Of a stretch of 50,897 nt of DNA, positions 5,947 through 15,108 are shown one piece after another. A program made the position numbers and the translations under genes. Below the pieces are notes generated by a model, which had not been told where the DNA came from, did no database searches, and was given only the letters and a program-made list of their open reading frames with translations. The stretch covers positions 1 through 50,897 of the forward strand of contig CANPXV010000010.1 of NCBI GenBank assembly GCA_947586855.1, given 5' to 3'. Source of the DNA: an uncultured Clostridia bacterium. Its GTDB lineage: Bacteria > Bacillota > Clostridia > Christensenellales > CAG-314. Position 1 is the stretch's first letter. Every line of letters begins with the position of its first letter.

Positions 5947-6639
5947 ATGGTATCTTGGATTATATTTTTTATAGCGGGTGTAGCGTTATCGCTGTGGTTT
6001 ACCGCCTGGGTCATTCCCAAAATTATGTTCAGAACAAACGCCGCCACGATGCCTGTCGGCTCCAAGGCGGTGGATAGATACAAGGACGATTTCGGCGAAA
6101 CCGTCGTTTATGTCCCTTCGTCAACGGCACGGCAGTACATCAAGCGTTACCGAATCGGTCGCGACAGCGAGGGGCTATATTTTTGCGGCGAATTGGCCAA
6201 AAATGTGGCCTTTGCAGAGTACGAGCTGACCGTCTACAACGCCGACAACGAGCTGATACAGATCCTGCGCATTCAGGAGAAGTTCAATTCGTCCAACGCA
6301 ACGGCTGTCACTCGCCTGCCCGACAAAACGGACTACGTCCAATTGCGCTTGGTGTGCCTGGACGACAACCCCATTCCCGCCGAACGCAAACGTTTCAACC
6401 TGCGCTACGGATTGTGGCTGGCGGCGTTGTGCGCCTGCATTGCATTTGTGGTGGATTTTCTCATCTGGCTGACGGTATCCTTTGTGCTGCGCTGCCTCAA
6501 CGATTTTGTCTCCGTCACATTGCAAACGGATGTGTGGGCGGCAATATTGGGCATAGCCGCACTTTTTGTGGTGATAGTGACATGCGCAGTGTCGTTGGGC
6601 GGATTCTTCCTGCGAAAGAGAGGTGATACGGATGAATAA
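5947..6639 (+). CDS. Membrane protein of unknown family, first gene of the AAA+/MBG locus
   Basis: The 230-residue protein has an N-terminal membrane helix (WIIFFIAGVALSLWFTAWVI, about residues 4-23). A central, mostly beta domain follows (residues 55-150), and the C-terminal region carries two further hydrophobic segments (about 154-183 and 197-222) before a charged end, RKRGDTDE. I recognise no family. The central part (YELTVYNADNELIQILRIQE) has the character of the C-terminal beta domain of the next protein, so they may be related accessory subunits. Translation probably starts at the very 5' end of the mRNA. The stop overlaps the next start by eight bases, indicating coupling. Confidence 0.7.
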   Translation: MVSWIIFFIAGVALSLWFTAWVIPKIMFRTNAATMPVGSKAVDRYKDDFGETVVYVPSSTARQYIKRYRIGRDSEGLYFCGELAKNVAFAEYELTVYNADNELIQILRIQEKFNSSNATAVTRLPDKTDYVQLRLVCLDDNPIPAERKRFNLRYGLWLAALCACIAFVVDFLIWLTVSFVLRCLNDFVSVTLQTDVWAAILGIAALFVVIVTCAVSLGGFFLRKRGDTDE

Positions 6640-7900
6640 AAAACGAGTTGCAGAGCCCGCCGTCGAAGAAACATCGGCAGCCGAGCTGACCCAAGCGCAA
6701 GATACGCCGCAGCCCGACCCTACCGATGCGCAACCGACCCCTGCGCCCAACCCCGAACCTGTCGAGCAACCCGCCGAGGAGCAGCCTGTCGAGCAACCTG
6801 CCGAGCAGTCAACAGAGCAGCCTGCCGAACCCGTCCAAGCGGCTGCCGAAAGCGACGCTCCTGTCGCCGATACGTCCCCCGTCGAGGCCAAGCCCCGCAA
6901 GCAGCGCAAGTCGTCAGCGGAGTTGAAGGCCGACTCAGAAGAAAAACGTCAGGCCAAGTCGCAAGCCGCCGCAGCCAAACGCAAAGCCGACCAAGCCCGC
7001 AAGGCTGCCGCCAATCGCAACAAGGGCAAATCCTCCTCCAAGAAAACGGCCAAACCCACCCTCGCACAAAAAAGGGCGGACAAAAAGGCCGCTCGCCTCG
7101 CCGCCAAAACGGAGGCCGCCAATCAAAAGGCGCAAGAGGCCGCCGACAAGCAAGCCGCCCTGCAAAGCCAAAAGGCCGCCGCCGCAGCTCAAAAGCAAGC
7201 CAAGGCGCAGCAAAAAGCCGATCGCAAGGCGCAACGCCGCACCAAAAAGAAGCCCCTGACTGCCGAGGAGCGCAAGCAACTCAAACGGGACAAGAAAGAG
7301 GCTTTGAAGCAACTTGCGCAGCAAAGAAAGCAAATTTTGCACAATCAATTGCCGCCCAAGCCGCAGCCGAAGCAGCCCCTGCCCGAGACGGAGTTTTTCG
7401 GCAAAAAGCTGCCCTATCCGGGCAATTTTCCCGTGTATTGCTGCAAATATGTGATATGCCGAGACGCCTCTCCAAGCGTTGCGCTGAGATTTTTCAACGC
7501 AAGCGACATCACTGTCACGGGGTTGCGCTTCACCATCACGCAAAAGGACGGCGACGGCAACCCAATCGAGTCCGTCACAATGGAGCGGTTGGGCCTGTTT
7601 GCGGAAAGCAGCACCGAGTTTGCCGTTGCAGATGCGCCCGTGTCCGCCTCCTGCGAGGAAATTGACGTGTGCGTCAACACCGTCCGGTCCGACGACTACG
7701 AGTACATCATCGACGACAGCGGTCAGGTAACGCTCAGCTACGGCACCAACAAGTTGGGCAAGGAATTTTTCTTTAAGGAAGCGCCAACCTATTCCGTCAA
7801 AAAGAAGCGCAAAGGCTACACATTGCTGGCTCTTGGGGCGGTGTTGGGCATGGTGACCGTCATGCTGCTGGTGCTGATGGCAATGGGAGTTTTCAGTTAG
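6632..7900 (+). CDS. Lys/Ala-rich tail-anchored membrane protein
   Basis: The frame opens at 6623, but the ribosome-binding site AGAGAGG lies seven to ten bases before the ATG at 6632 (422 residues). Residues 10-80 are a low-complexity Pro/Glu/Gln region with repeated EQPAEQPVEQ-type units. Residues 85-240 are a highly charged Ala/Lys/Arg-rich segment likely to form a long helix or bind an acidic partner. Residues 250-385 are a beta-rich domain (FPVYCCKYVICRDASPSVAL). A single C-terminal membrane helix (LALGAVLGMVTVMLLVLMAM) leaves almost nothing outside, so the bulk should face the cytosol. It may link the membrane to the AAA+ proteins or to nucleic acid, but nothing in the sequence proves this. 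Confidence 0.75.
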   Translation: MNKKRVAEPAVEETSAAELTQAQDTPQPDPTDAQPTPAPNPEPVEQPAEEQPVEQPAEQSTEQPAEPVQAAAESDAPVADTSPVEAKPRKQRKSSAELKADSEEKRQAKSQAAAAKRKADQARKAAANRNKGKSSSKKTAKPTLAQKRADKKAARLAAKTEAANQKAQEAADKQAALQSQKAAAAAQKQAKAQQKADRKAQRRTKKKPLTAEERKQLKRDKKEALKQLAQQRKQILHNQLPPKPQPKQPLPETEFFGKKLPYPGNFPVYCCKYVICRDASPSVALRFFNASDITVTGLRFTITQKDGDGNPIESVTMERLGLFAESSTEFAVADAPVSASCEEIDVCVNTVRSDDYEYIIDDSGQVTLSYGTNKLGKEFFFKEAPTYSVKKKRKGYTLLALGAVLGMVTVMLLVLMAMGVFS

Positions 7901-7950
7901 CGCACTGCCTCAAAGCGCAATCGCAACAAATCAACTTAGCGGAGAAACAA

Positions 7951-10900
7951 ATGCCAAAGCATACAGAAATATTGGAAAAACTCAACAGATTGCAAAAGGC
8001 GGCGCTTGTGGCGTCGGCCTTTGCCGCCGAGCCCTTCATTCAGGCGGATATCCCCGCAGTCAACGTCACGCCGTTGGACGGCGCCGACCCAAACGCCATT
8101 TCCTACGGCAGTGCGGTGCGCAGTTGGGATCCGCAGCTTGTGGGGCAGCTTACGCAGCTGCTGATCGCCGAAAAGGGCTGCAAAAACAATCTGTTTGTCG
8201 CACCCGACCTCAAATCGGCCGTCAATCCCTACGCAATGGACGGCACGCTATCCGAGGATTCCTTCCTCAATGGTGAGGTGGGCGCAGCGATAGTGCATGC
8301 GGCGCACAAAGTTGGGGCGTACATCGGCTTGGGTCGCTTGTCCGTATCGCAAAGCGAGCTGGACTACATCGACGAGTCGGAGGATTTTGCCGCCGTGCAC
8401 GAGCTGTTTACCCAACCCTTTGTGCACGCAGCGCAGCAATCCCCCTGTGACGCCGTGCTGTTGTGCCCCTCACGCGAGGGCGTCGGCTATCACGACACCA
8501 ACCGCACCCTGCTCAACGAGGTGCAAAACGGCCTCTTGGGCGAGGATGTGTTTGTGGTGGGCGAGGGCGAAACGTTTTCTTCGGACGCCGTGGGCATGTT
8601 GCACGGAAAGATAACGCTTGGCGGCTGCACCATTCCGCTGGAAAGGGCCGTACGCAGATACGCCCAGTTGCTGCATTACGAGCAGGAGGGCAGTATCCCC
8701 CACCGAGAAGTGGAAGATTCTCTGTTGGCAGGCAATGCCATTTCCGACGAGGCGCTGGACGAGCTTGCGGACCACATCATAGATTTTGCTTTGGCGTTGG
8801 ACGCAGCCGAATTGCGCACCTCGCCCGAGCAAACGGAGGCGCTTTCGGATAGCGAAGTCGACATTCCCGTTGTCAAACAGGCCGATACCCCCGCCGCAGA
8901 CGACGCCGAAACTACCGAGCAAGCGCAAACCGACGACGTTGCCGAGCAAACCGACTTGGACGAAACTGCGCAATCGGATACAGCCGCCGATTTGCCGCCC
9001 GAAACGGAGCTTTCCGAATCTCAACCCGACGAACAACAGCCTCAAACCGATCTGCCGCAGGATCAAGTTGACTACACAGAGCCAACGCCCGTTGTCGACG
9101 AGCCCGCCCCGCAGGAGACGGACGTATTTGCCGACCCCGACGCCGTTGCCAAACGTCTTGCGGCAGAAAGCATAGTTCTGCTCAAAAACAACAAAATTTT
9201 GCCGTTGGACGAGGGCAAAAAAATCGCTCTCGTCGGCGACGCCAACTTCAACACGGCTGCCTTTGGGCAAAGTTTCGACGTTGTGGGCAAGGCTCGCGGC
9301 TACGATCGCACCTTGCAGCGCAGCGACACTCTGATACCGGCAGCGGTGCGTTGCACCAAAAATGCCGATGCGGCGGTGGTGTTTTTGTATCCCGAACCGG
9401 GCAAGCTCACCCTGCCCGCCAACCGCATTGCGTTGCTTTCCGCACTAAAAAGGGCACACAAAAAGGTGGTGGCCGTGGTGTGCGGCGACGCCCCCGTGGA
9501 TATGAGTTTTGACGACAACGTCGACGCCTTGTTGGTGGCGCCGTCCGATTGTCCCTTTGCCGCCGAGGCTCTTGCGGATATCCTGTGCGGCAAGCAAAAT
9601 CCGTCGGGCAGGCTGACACGCACCCTCTACGACAACGCCGACGAATACTATCGCAACTACATTCAGCGCAAAAAGGACGGCGTCATGCACATCGGTTCCT
9701 TTGTGGGCTACCGTCGCATGAGCGTAGAAAAGACCGTCGTGCGCTATCCTTTTGGCTACGGCCTCAGCTACACACAATTTACCTATTCCAACCTGACCCT
9801 CGGCGAGGGCCAACTGTCCTTTACCCTCACCAACAGCGGCAAATACGACGGCGCCGAGGTGGTACAAGTGTACATCGGCGTTCCGCAAACGACTCGGGTT
9901 GCTCCTTCCAAGCAGCTGCGTGCATTTTGTCGAGTCTTTTTGCGCAAAGGCGAAAGCCGCACTGTAACTTTGCCCTTGCCCGAGCGCACGTTCGAAAGTT
10001 ACGACGCAGGCAGCTACACCGACACAATCGAGGCGGGCGACTACACAATTTACGTTGGTCCCTCTCCCGTCGATATACGCCTCACCGCCCAAAAGACGAT
10101 GGACGGCGTCACCCGCGAAAAGACGGGCTACACTTTTGCCGACTACTCGCCCGACGCCGATTTCGGCGACGTTGCGCATGTGGGGCTACACAACCGCATT
10201 TCGCAAAAAACCGACCCCATGTCGAGTGAATTGCGCCTCACGCAGAAAATCGCCCGATATGCCGTGCCCATCTGCGCCATATTGTTTTTTGTGGCCTTTT
10301 CGGTGATTTTGGCGTCGCTGTCCATCGACTACCTTTTGTTTGAGGCGGCTCAATTGGACATTGTGGAACAGGCAATGTTTTGCGCTGCGGTGATAGCCAT
10401 CGCCCTGATACCTTTGGCAGGCAGCCTCAACCGCAAACGCCTTGTGCGCATACGCAACGTTTCTATGGTGCTGACGCCGCTGCTCATACTGCTGTGTCTC
10501 GGCATATTTATCATCACCGAGTTTGGCGGGGTGGATTTGGTAGACGAACAGATGCGAGAATTGTTTGTCAACGTGCTGACGTGCATAGCCATCGGCACGC
10601 CCATCATGGCGTTGATAGCGTTGCTTGTCGAGCGGCAGTTGTGGCGCAACCAGAACGGCAAAAACCGTTGGGATCGCTACTATTTCGAAAGGGAAAAGGA
10701 GGGCAAAACCACCTCGGACGAGCAATTTGACCAAGCCATGCACGCCGCCGACGTCGCACGGGAAGCTCGTGTTGTCAAGCAAAAGCCGGAGGAGCGTGTG
10801 ATCATTGCCGAAGTGCCGCAGTTCTACGACAAGCGCCTCACCTTCGAGCAGCTGATGACGGACTGCGCACAGTTTGTTGCGGAGTACGGCCTCACCGTGT

Positions 10901-11757
10901 CGGAAGATGTTTTGCGCAATTGGATAGCGGCCATTTCCTCCAATCAGTTGGTGTTTGTGCCCCAAGGCGGCACAGAACTGTGTTCGGCCGTGGCGGAGTA
11001 TTTCGGCAGGTCGGTATATGTGGATAACGCCGAGCGGTACGTCCGCATTGAAGATATGTTTGCAGAGTGGCACGCAGGCGACCTCACCAATGTGCCCACC
11101 AATCTTGCAAGGGCCTTCGACAAGGCCTCCAAGGAGACAGCCTACCTGCACACCGTGCTCATTCGTCATGTCAACCCCGATTTTGTCGAGACGTTGTTCC
11201 GTCCGCTTGCCGATGTGGTCTTGCGGACCAAGCTCACCGTCCCCGTGGCGGGCAAAAACGTTGCCCTGCCCGACAACATTGTGATCGTGGCGGAGTTGGA
11301 AAGCGACCAAACGGTGTTGCCGCCCGATATCGGCGCCGTTGCCGCACAGCTTTGCCCGCAGGTAAGCGAGTGCGAGCCCGCCCAACACCGCACGATAGTG
11401 CAAACGGTTGGTTTCGAGCGTTTCAAGGCGCTTTGCCGCACCGTCTGCGACGATTATCCGCTGGACGAGGACGTCTGGAAGCAGGTAGACGCTCTGGACG
11501 AGCACTGCAAATCGGCGCATATCGGCAACAATATGTGGAACAGAATGGAACTGCACACTTCGGTGGCGTTGGCCTGCGGAGCCGACCCCGACGACGCAAT
11601 GGACAGCGCAATAGCCGTCGAAGTGCTGCCTTGGCTTGTCACCGTCTGGCAGGACGAGCTGTGCGAGATCACGCTACCCAACGCCCTCCTCGACAGTTTC
11701 GGCGACAAACTGACGCAAAGCATGGCATTGCTGAAAAATGCCGACCAAGAAAAATGA
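7951..11757 (+). CDS. GH3-like pseudoenzyme fused to four membrane helices
   Basis: In order, this 1,268-residue protein has: a shortened GH3 N-terminal-like region (1-285); an acidic, Thr/Gln/Pro-rich linker (286-396); a GH3 C-terminal domain (397-610), with AAESIVLLKNNKILPL and YPFGYGLSYTQFTYSNL diagnostic; a fibronectin-III-like GH3 module (about 620-715); four membrane helices (about 769-795, 808-827, 838-860, 872-893); and a 370-residue C-terminal domain of no known family. The usual GH3 nucleophile motif (SDW) is absent: the equivalent strand reads VFVVGEGET. It therefore probably binds rather than cleaves glycan. No signal peptide is present, and basic residues before helix 1, between helices 2 and 3 and after helix 4 predict that both ends lie in the cytosol. 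The stop overlaps the AAA+ start (ATGA). Confidence 0.8.
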   Translation: MPKHTEILEKLNRLQKAALVASAFAAEPFIQADIPAVNVTPLDGADPNAISYGSAVRSWDPQLVGQLTQLLIAEKGCKNNLFVAPDLKSAVNPYAMDGTLSEDSFLNGEVGAAIVHAAHKVGAYIGLGRLSVSQSELDYIDESEDFAAVHELFTQPFVHAAQQSPCDAVLLCPSREGVGYHDTNRTLLNEVQNGLLGEDVFVVGEGETFSSDAVGMLHGKITLGGCTIPLERAVRRYAQLLHYEQEGSIPHREVEDSLLAGNAISDEALDELADHIIDFALALDAAELRTSPEQTEALSDSEVDIPVVKQADTPAADDAETTEQAQTDDVAEQTDLDETAQSDTAADLPPETELSESQPDEQQPQTDLPQDQVDYTEPTPVVDEPAPQETDVFADPDAVAKRLAAESIVLLKNNKILPLDEGKKIALVGDANFNTAAFGQSFDVVGKARGYDRTLQRSDTLIPAAVRCTKNADAAVVFLYPEPGKLTLPANRIALLSALKRAHKKVVAVVCGDAPVDMSFDDNVDALLVAPSDCPFAAEALADILCGKQNPSGRLTRTLYDNADEYYRNYIQRKKDGVMHIGSFVGYRRMSVEKTVVRYPFGYGLSYTQFTYSNLTLGEGQLSFTLTNSGKYDGAEVVQVYIGVPQTTRVAPSKQLRAFCRVFLRKGESRTVTLPLPERTFESYDAGSYTDTIEAGDYTIYVGPSPVDIRLTAQKTMDGVTREKTGYTFADYSPDADFGDVAHVGLHNRISQKTDPMSSELRLTQKIARYAVPICAILFFVAFSVILASLSIDYLLFEAAQLDIVEQAMFCAAVIAIALIPLAGSLNRKRLVRIRNVSMVLTPLLILLCLGIFIITEFGGVDLVDEQMRELFVNVLTCIAIGTPIMALIALLVERQLWRNQNGKNRWDRYYFEREKEGKTTSDEQFDQAMHAADVAREARVVKQKPEERVIIAEVPQFYDKRLTFEQLMTDCAQFVAEYGLTVSEDVLRNWIAAISSNQLVFVPQGGTELCSAVAEYFGRSVYVDNAERYVRIEDMFAEWHAGDLTNVPTNLARAFDKASKETAYLHTVLIRHVNPDFVETLFRPLADVVLRTKLTVPVAGKNVALPDNIVIVAELESDQTVLPPDIGAVAAQLCPQVSECEPAQHRTIVQTVGFERFKALCRTVCDDYPLDEDVWKQVDALDEHCKSAHIGNNMWNRMELHTSVALACGADPDDAMDSAIAVEVLPWLVTVWQDELCEITLPNALLDSFGDKLTQSMALLKNADQEK

Positions 11758-13028
11758 TCAGATTGTTGGCAGATGATTTGTGGGACACGCTCACGTCCCC
11801 TACGATGATATTGGTGTATGTTGCCGCCATCGTTTTGCTGATGGTGGGCATAGTCATATCCATGATGGCAAACGAGCACCGTTTTTCCGCCTTTGTGGAC
11901 CGCATTGGCAACAGTGCCAAAAAGGCCGAGGCCTCCAAGGAGCAGCCTCACTCTCGGTTCGACATGCTAACCCACCTCGACGAGGAGTTGGCTACCCGTC
12001 CGCCCAAGGATTTCGTCAACGACATCACTCTCAAAGAGTTTTGCGACGCTTTCCGCAATTTTTCGGCGGGCAAGCTCAAGCTGTACTACGACATCGGCAC
12101 GATAAGAGAGTTTATTGCGGGGTTGGCCGTATCGCACATCATGATATTGCAAGGTATGTCGGGCACGGGCAAAACGTCTTTGGCGTTTGCCTTTGGCGAG
12201 TTTATCCAAAACCCCTCGGCGGTGGTGCCTGTGCAGCCCATGTGGAAGGATCGCTCGGACTTGCTTGGCTACTACAACGAGTTTACCAAGCGCTTCAACG
12301 AAACATTGCTGCTGCAAAAAATCTACGAGGCCAACGGCTGCGAGGATATGTTTGTGGCCATTCTGGACGAGATGAACATCGCTCGGGTAGAGTACTACTT
12401 TGCCGAGTTTTTGTCGCTGTTGGAGATCCCCAATCTGGAGTCCCGCAATCTTGAAATCGTCTCCGACCATTGGGAGGACGACCCCAAGGATATCAAAAAC
12501 GGCTGCGTGCGTTTGCCGCCCAACATGTGGTTTTTGGGCACGGCCAACAACGACGACAGCACATTTGCCATTTCCGACAAGGTCTACGACCGTGCCATGG
12601 TGCTCAACATCAACGACAAGGCCGAGCCGTTTGTGGCGGTGGCGGGCAGTCCGTTGCCCATCACGGCCAAGCGCTTTGAGGAGCTGGTAGACAAGGCGAT
12701 AAAGGAAAATGCCGTTTCGCAATCCCTTTTGGAAAAATTGGACCTCATCGACAAGTACCTGATGGACAACTACCGCATCGCATTCGGCAACCGCATAATG
12801 AAGCAGATCATGCAATATATCCCCGTGTATGTTGCCTGCGGCGGCAACGAATTGGACGCTCTTGACGAATTGCTTGCCAGCAAAGTGCTCCGCAAGCTGG
12901 AAACTCAAAATATGACCTATCGCAAATCCGACCTCGAAGCTCTCTGCGACAAATTCAACGAGTATTTCGGCACGGATCGCATGGCACACTGCCTCAGCGC
13001 AATCAGACGCTGCGCACGCAACGCATAA
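11754..13028 (+). CDS. Membrane-anchored McrB-like AAA+ ATPase, copy 1
   Basis: The start is the ATG that overlaps the previous stop (ATGA), giving 424 residues; the longer open frame upstream overlaps the GH3-like gene and is not used. Residues 15-38 form one membrane helix. The AAA+ module follows, with Walker A GMSGTGKTS (134-142), Walker B and following helix AILDEMNIARVEYYFAEFLS (Asp205, Glu206) and a sensor-1 region GTANNDDSTF (from 262). The DEMN...FAEFLSLLE pattern is that of McrB-type AAA_5 ATPases. However, the MNxxDR signature of McrB GTPases is replaced by ANNDDS, so nucleotide preference may differ. It is a close paralogue of the ATPase at 15109-16566. Likely role: ring-forming motor at the cytosolic face of the membrane. 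Confidence 0.85.
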   Translation: MIRLLADDLWDTLTSPTMILVYVAAIVLLMVGIVISMMANEHRFSAFVDRIGNSAKKAEASKEQPHSRFDMLTHLDEELATRPPKDFVNDITLKEFCDAFRNFSAGKLKLYYDIGTIREFIAGLAVSHIMILQGMSGTGKTSLAFAFGEFIQNPSAVVPVQPMWKDRSDLLGYYNEFTKRFNETLLLQKIYEANGCEDMFVAILDEMNIARVEYYFAEFLSLLEIPNLESRNLEIVSDHWEDDPKDIKNGCVRLPPNMWFLGTANNDDSTFAISDKVYDRAMVLNINDKAEPFVAVAGSPLPITAKRFEELVDKAIKENAVSQSLLEKLDLIDKYLMDNYRIAFGNRIMKQIMQYIPVYVACGGNELDALDELLASKVLRKLETQNMTYRKSDLEALCDKFNEYFGTDRMAHCLSAIRRCARNA

Positions 13029-13033
13029 CCAAC

Positions 13034-15073
13034 ATGACAGAAGCTGATACATTATTCCGAGCCTTCGGCGAACTGTTCAAGCTCGTCGGCGGCGAGCCCA
13101 ACACCACAAAACTTATGGACGCTATCGCCAAATCGCCTAACAGCGAATCCATCACCGTGACGCACAAGGTGTGCCATGTAGAGACGGATTGGCTGGACGC
13201 TATCGAGCGAGGGCTGATTTTTGTGGGCAAGGCTATCGAAGAGGATCGCCAATTTATACGCACCGATGGCGAAGTGAAGCCTATTGAAAAGGTCAAGCAC
13301 ATCTCCAAGGAGTCGGTCCAGCACTTGTCCCGCCACAGCGACCTCATCACTCGCGAGCAAAAGGCGGACGGCGACATCGTGCCCGACAAGCTCTACACCG
13401 TCGAAAAGGACAGCGACTACGCAGTGTACGAAAACCGTTTTTTGTACATGTTGCTGTGCTACATTCGCGAGTTTGTCAACGTGCGCTACCATGCCATTTC
13501 CGACGCCTACAAGCACTATCGGGGAGAGTACAAAGTCACCAAAGTAGTCAAGCTCAACAACCGCAAGCTCAACTTTACCTACGACCTCACCGAGGAGCAG
13601 GGCGATGCGTTGGTCGTCCCCACCGACGACGAATGTGCGCAGGCGCTCAGCCGCATAAACATCATTTTGCAAAGCGTCGCTTTCTATTTGCGCACGCCCA
13701 TCATGCAGGAAGTGTCCACCGTGGACAAAATCGGGCCCAAGGTCACCAAAACCAACGTGCTGCTCAAAGACAAAAACTTTTTCGGCGCATTGCAACTGTA
13801 CGAATATCTGTTGGACTACGACCGGGACGGCTACACGGTAGAGCAGTGCGTAGATGTTTTGCCCATCACCGAGCAGCTTGCCAAAGAGTTTTCCGTGCCC
13901 ACAATGCTGACGGCGTTTTTGATGTTCGAGCATGGGCTGGGTCTGGAAAAGTACTTGCAGGCCGAGTTCGACAAGGAGGAGCTGCGCCGCGCCAACGAAC
14001 GACAAAAGGAACTCAAAAACAAACTTGCCGCCCTCAAAAAGAAGCTGGAAAAAACCGGCGAAAGTCTGGAAGAATACTTTGCCATGTTAGAGGAGCGCAA
14101 TTCCATTCTGGAAAACAGCTACGACCTCTGGCAGTCCGCCTTGAAGGATATCGAGCAGCTAAAAGCGGAAATTGCCCACCTCAAAACGGAAATCGAGTTG
14201 TTGCAAGCGGAAGTGACGCAGCTCATCGAGGAAAAACGCCTCTTGCAGGAAGAAATGGAGCGCAAGGAGGAGGAGCACCGCCAACAGATTGCCGAAATGC
14301 AACGCCTGCACGAGGAGGAGATCGCCGCTCTCAAAGCCTCTCACGAGGAGGAGATTGCCGCCATCAAAGCCTCCTACGAGCAGCAGATTGCCGAGCTGCA
14401 ACAGCGTTCCCGTCAGGAGTTGGAGCAGCTGAAAATGCAGACGGCGCAACAGATAGCTAACCTCAAAAAGGCCCACGCCGACGAGCTTGCCAATCTGCGT
14501 GCCGAACATTCCTCTCGTATCGAGTCGTTGAAGGCCGAGCACAAAAGGGAAAAGGAAAAACTTGTTGCCGACTGCGAAAAGCGTGTTGCGGATAGCACTG
14601 CCAAGCTGCAAGAAAGCCAATCCAAGGTGCAAAACACGTTGGACGAGCTGTACAAACTGCGCCAACAGCTGACCTTTACCTCGCAGGAGAGGGATATCGT
14701 CAAGGCCCGCCTGTTGGCCACCCGCCGAGAGCACGGCCTGCTGACCGCAGCGGACGACTTTACCACCGAGGAGGGTTTCACCGCCCTCGAACACGAGTTC
14801 GAAGTGTTGTGCAGGATGCTTTCCGACGAGTGGAACAAGGTCAAGGCCCTGCTCCGCAAGGAGATGTTCGACCAGATCCGCACCAACATGCACAAGCGCA
14901 AGCAAAAAGAGAGCAAAGAGTACAAAGAAATTCAACAATTTGTCAACGCGCGGGATAACGCCGCCTCCGACGCACCCCAACAGGATGTCGACAAGGGCGC
15001 AACGGACGGCGAGTCAACGTCCCCGACGGAACAGACGGCCGCCCCCGACGAACCCAAGTCCGCCCGCAAGTAA
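13034..15073 (+). CDS. DUF2357-like coiled-coil protein
   Basis: This 679-residue protein begins with a domain (about 1-300) that resembles DUF2357, the McrC-like partner of McrB-type ATPases. The block KDSDYAVYENRFLYMLLCYI (about 126-145) is the characteristic part. From about residue 308 to 580 it is a long heptad-rich coiled coil (for example EIAALKASHEEEIAAIKASY). A charged helical domain and an acidic low-complexity tail follow. DUF2357 proteins usually end in a PD-(D/E)xK nuclease; I see no such motif here, so a scaffold or regulator of the ATPases is more likely than a nuclease. It lies five bases after the first ATPase, without an obvious ribosome-binding site, consistent with coupling, and before the second ATPase. 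Confidence 0.75.
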   Translation: MTEADTLFRAFGELFKLVGGEPNTTKLMDAIAKSPNSESITVTHKVCHVETDWLDAIERGLIFVGKAIEEDRQFIRTDGEVKPIEKVKHISKESVQHLSRHSDLITREQKADGDIVPDKLYTVEKDSDYAVYENRFLYMLLCYIREFVNVRYHAISDAYKHYRGEYKVTKVVKLNNRKLNFTYDLTEEQGDALVVPTDDECAQALSRINIILQSVAFYLRTPIMQEVSTVDKIGPKVTKTNVLLKDKNFFGALQLYEYLLDYDRDGYTVEQCVDVLPITEQLAKEFSVPTMLTAFLMFEHGLGLEKYLQAEFDKEELRRANERQKELKNKLAALKKKLEKTGESLEEYFAMLEERNSILENSYDLWQSALKDIEQLKAEIAHLKTEIELLQAEVTQLIEEKRLLQEEMERKEEEHRQQIAEMQRLHEEEIAALKASHEEEIAAIKASYEQQIAELQQRSRQELEQLKMQTAQQIANLKKAHADELANLRAEHSSRIESLKAEHKREKEKLVADCEKRVADSTAKLQESQSKVQNTLDELYKLRQQLTFTSQERDIVKARLLATRREHGLLTAADDFTTEEGFTALEHEFEVLCRMLSDEWNKVKALLRKEMFDQIRTNMHKRKQKESKEYKEIQQFVNARDNAASDAPQQDVDKGATDGESTSPTEQTAAPDEPKSARK

Positions 15074-15108
15074 TATAACCCTCGCCCCACAGGGCGCACA
15101 GCAAACAA

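Noticed and set aside
10186-11556. 456-codon minus-strand frame inside the GH3-like gene
   Set aside because: The plus-strand protein has continuous domains here; the minus frame has none.
7951-11757. An active beta-glucosidase
   Set aside because: The GH3 nucleophile motif is missing and the N-terminal barrel region is short, so only the fold relationship is claimed.
11754-15073. A standard McrBC restriction system
   Set aside because: The ATPases are membrane-anchored, lack the McrB MNxxDR signature, and the DUF2357-like partner shows no nuclease motif.
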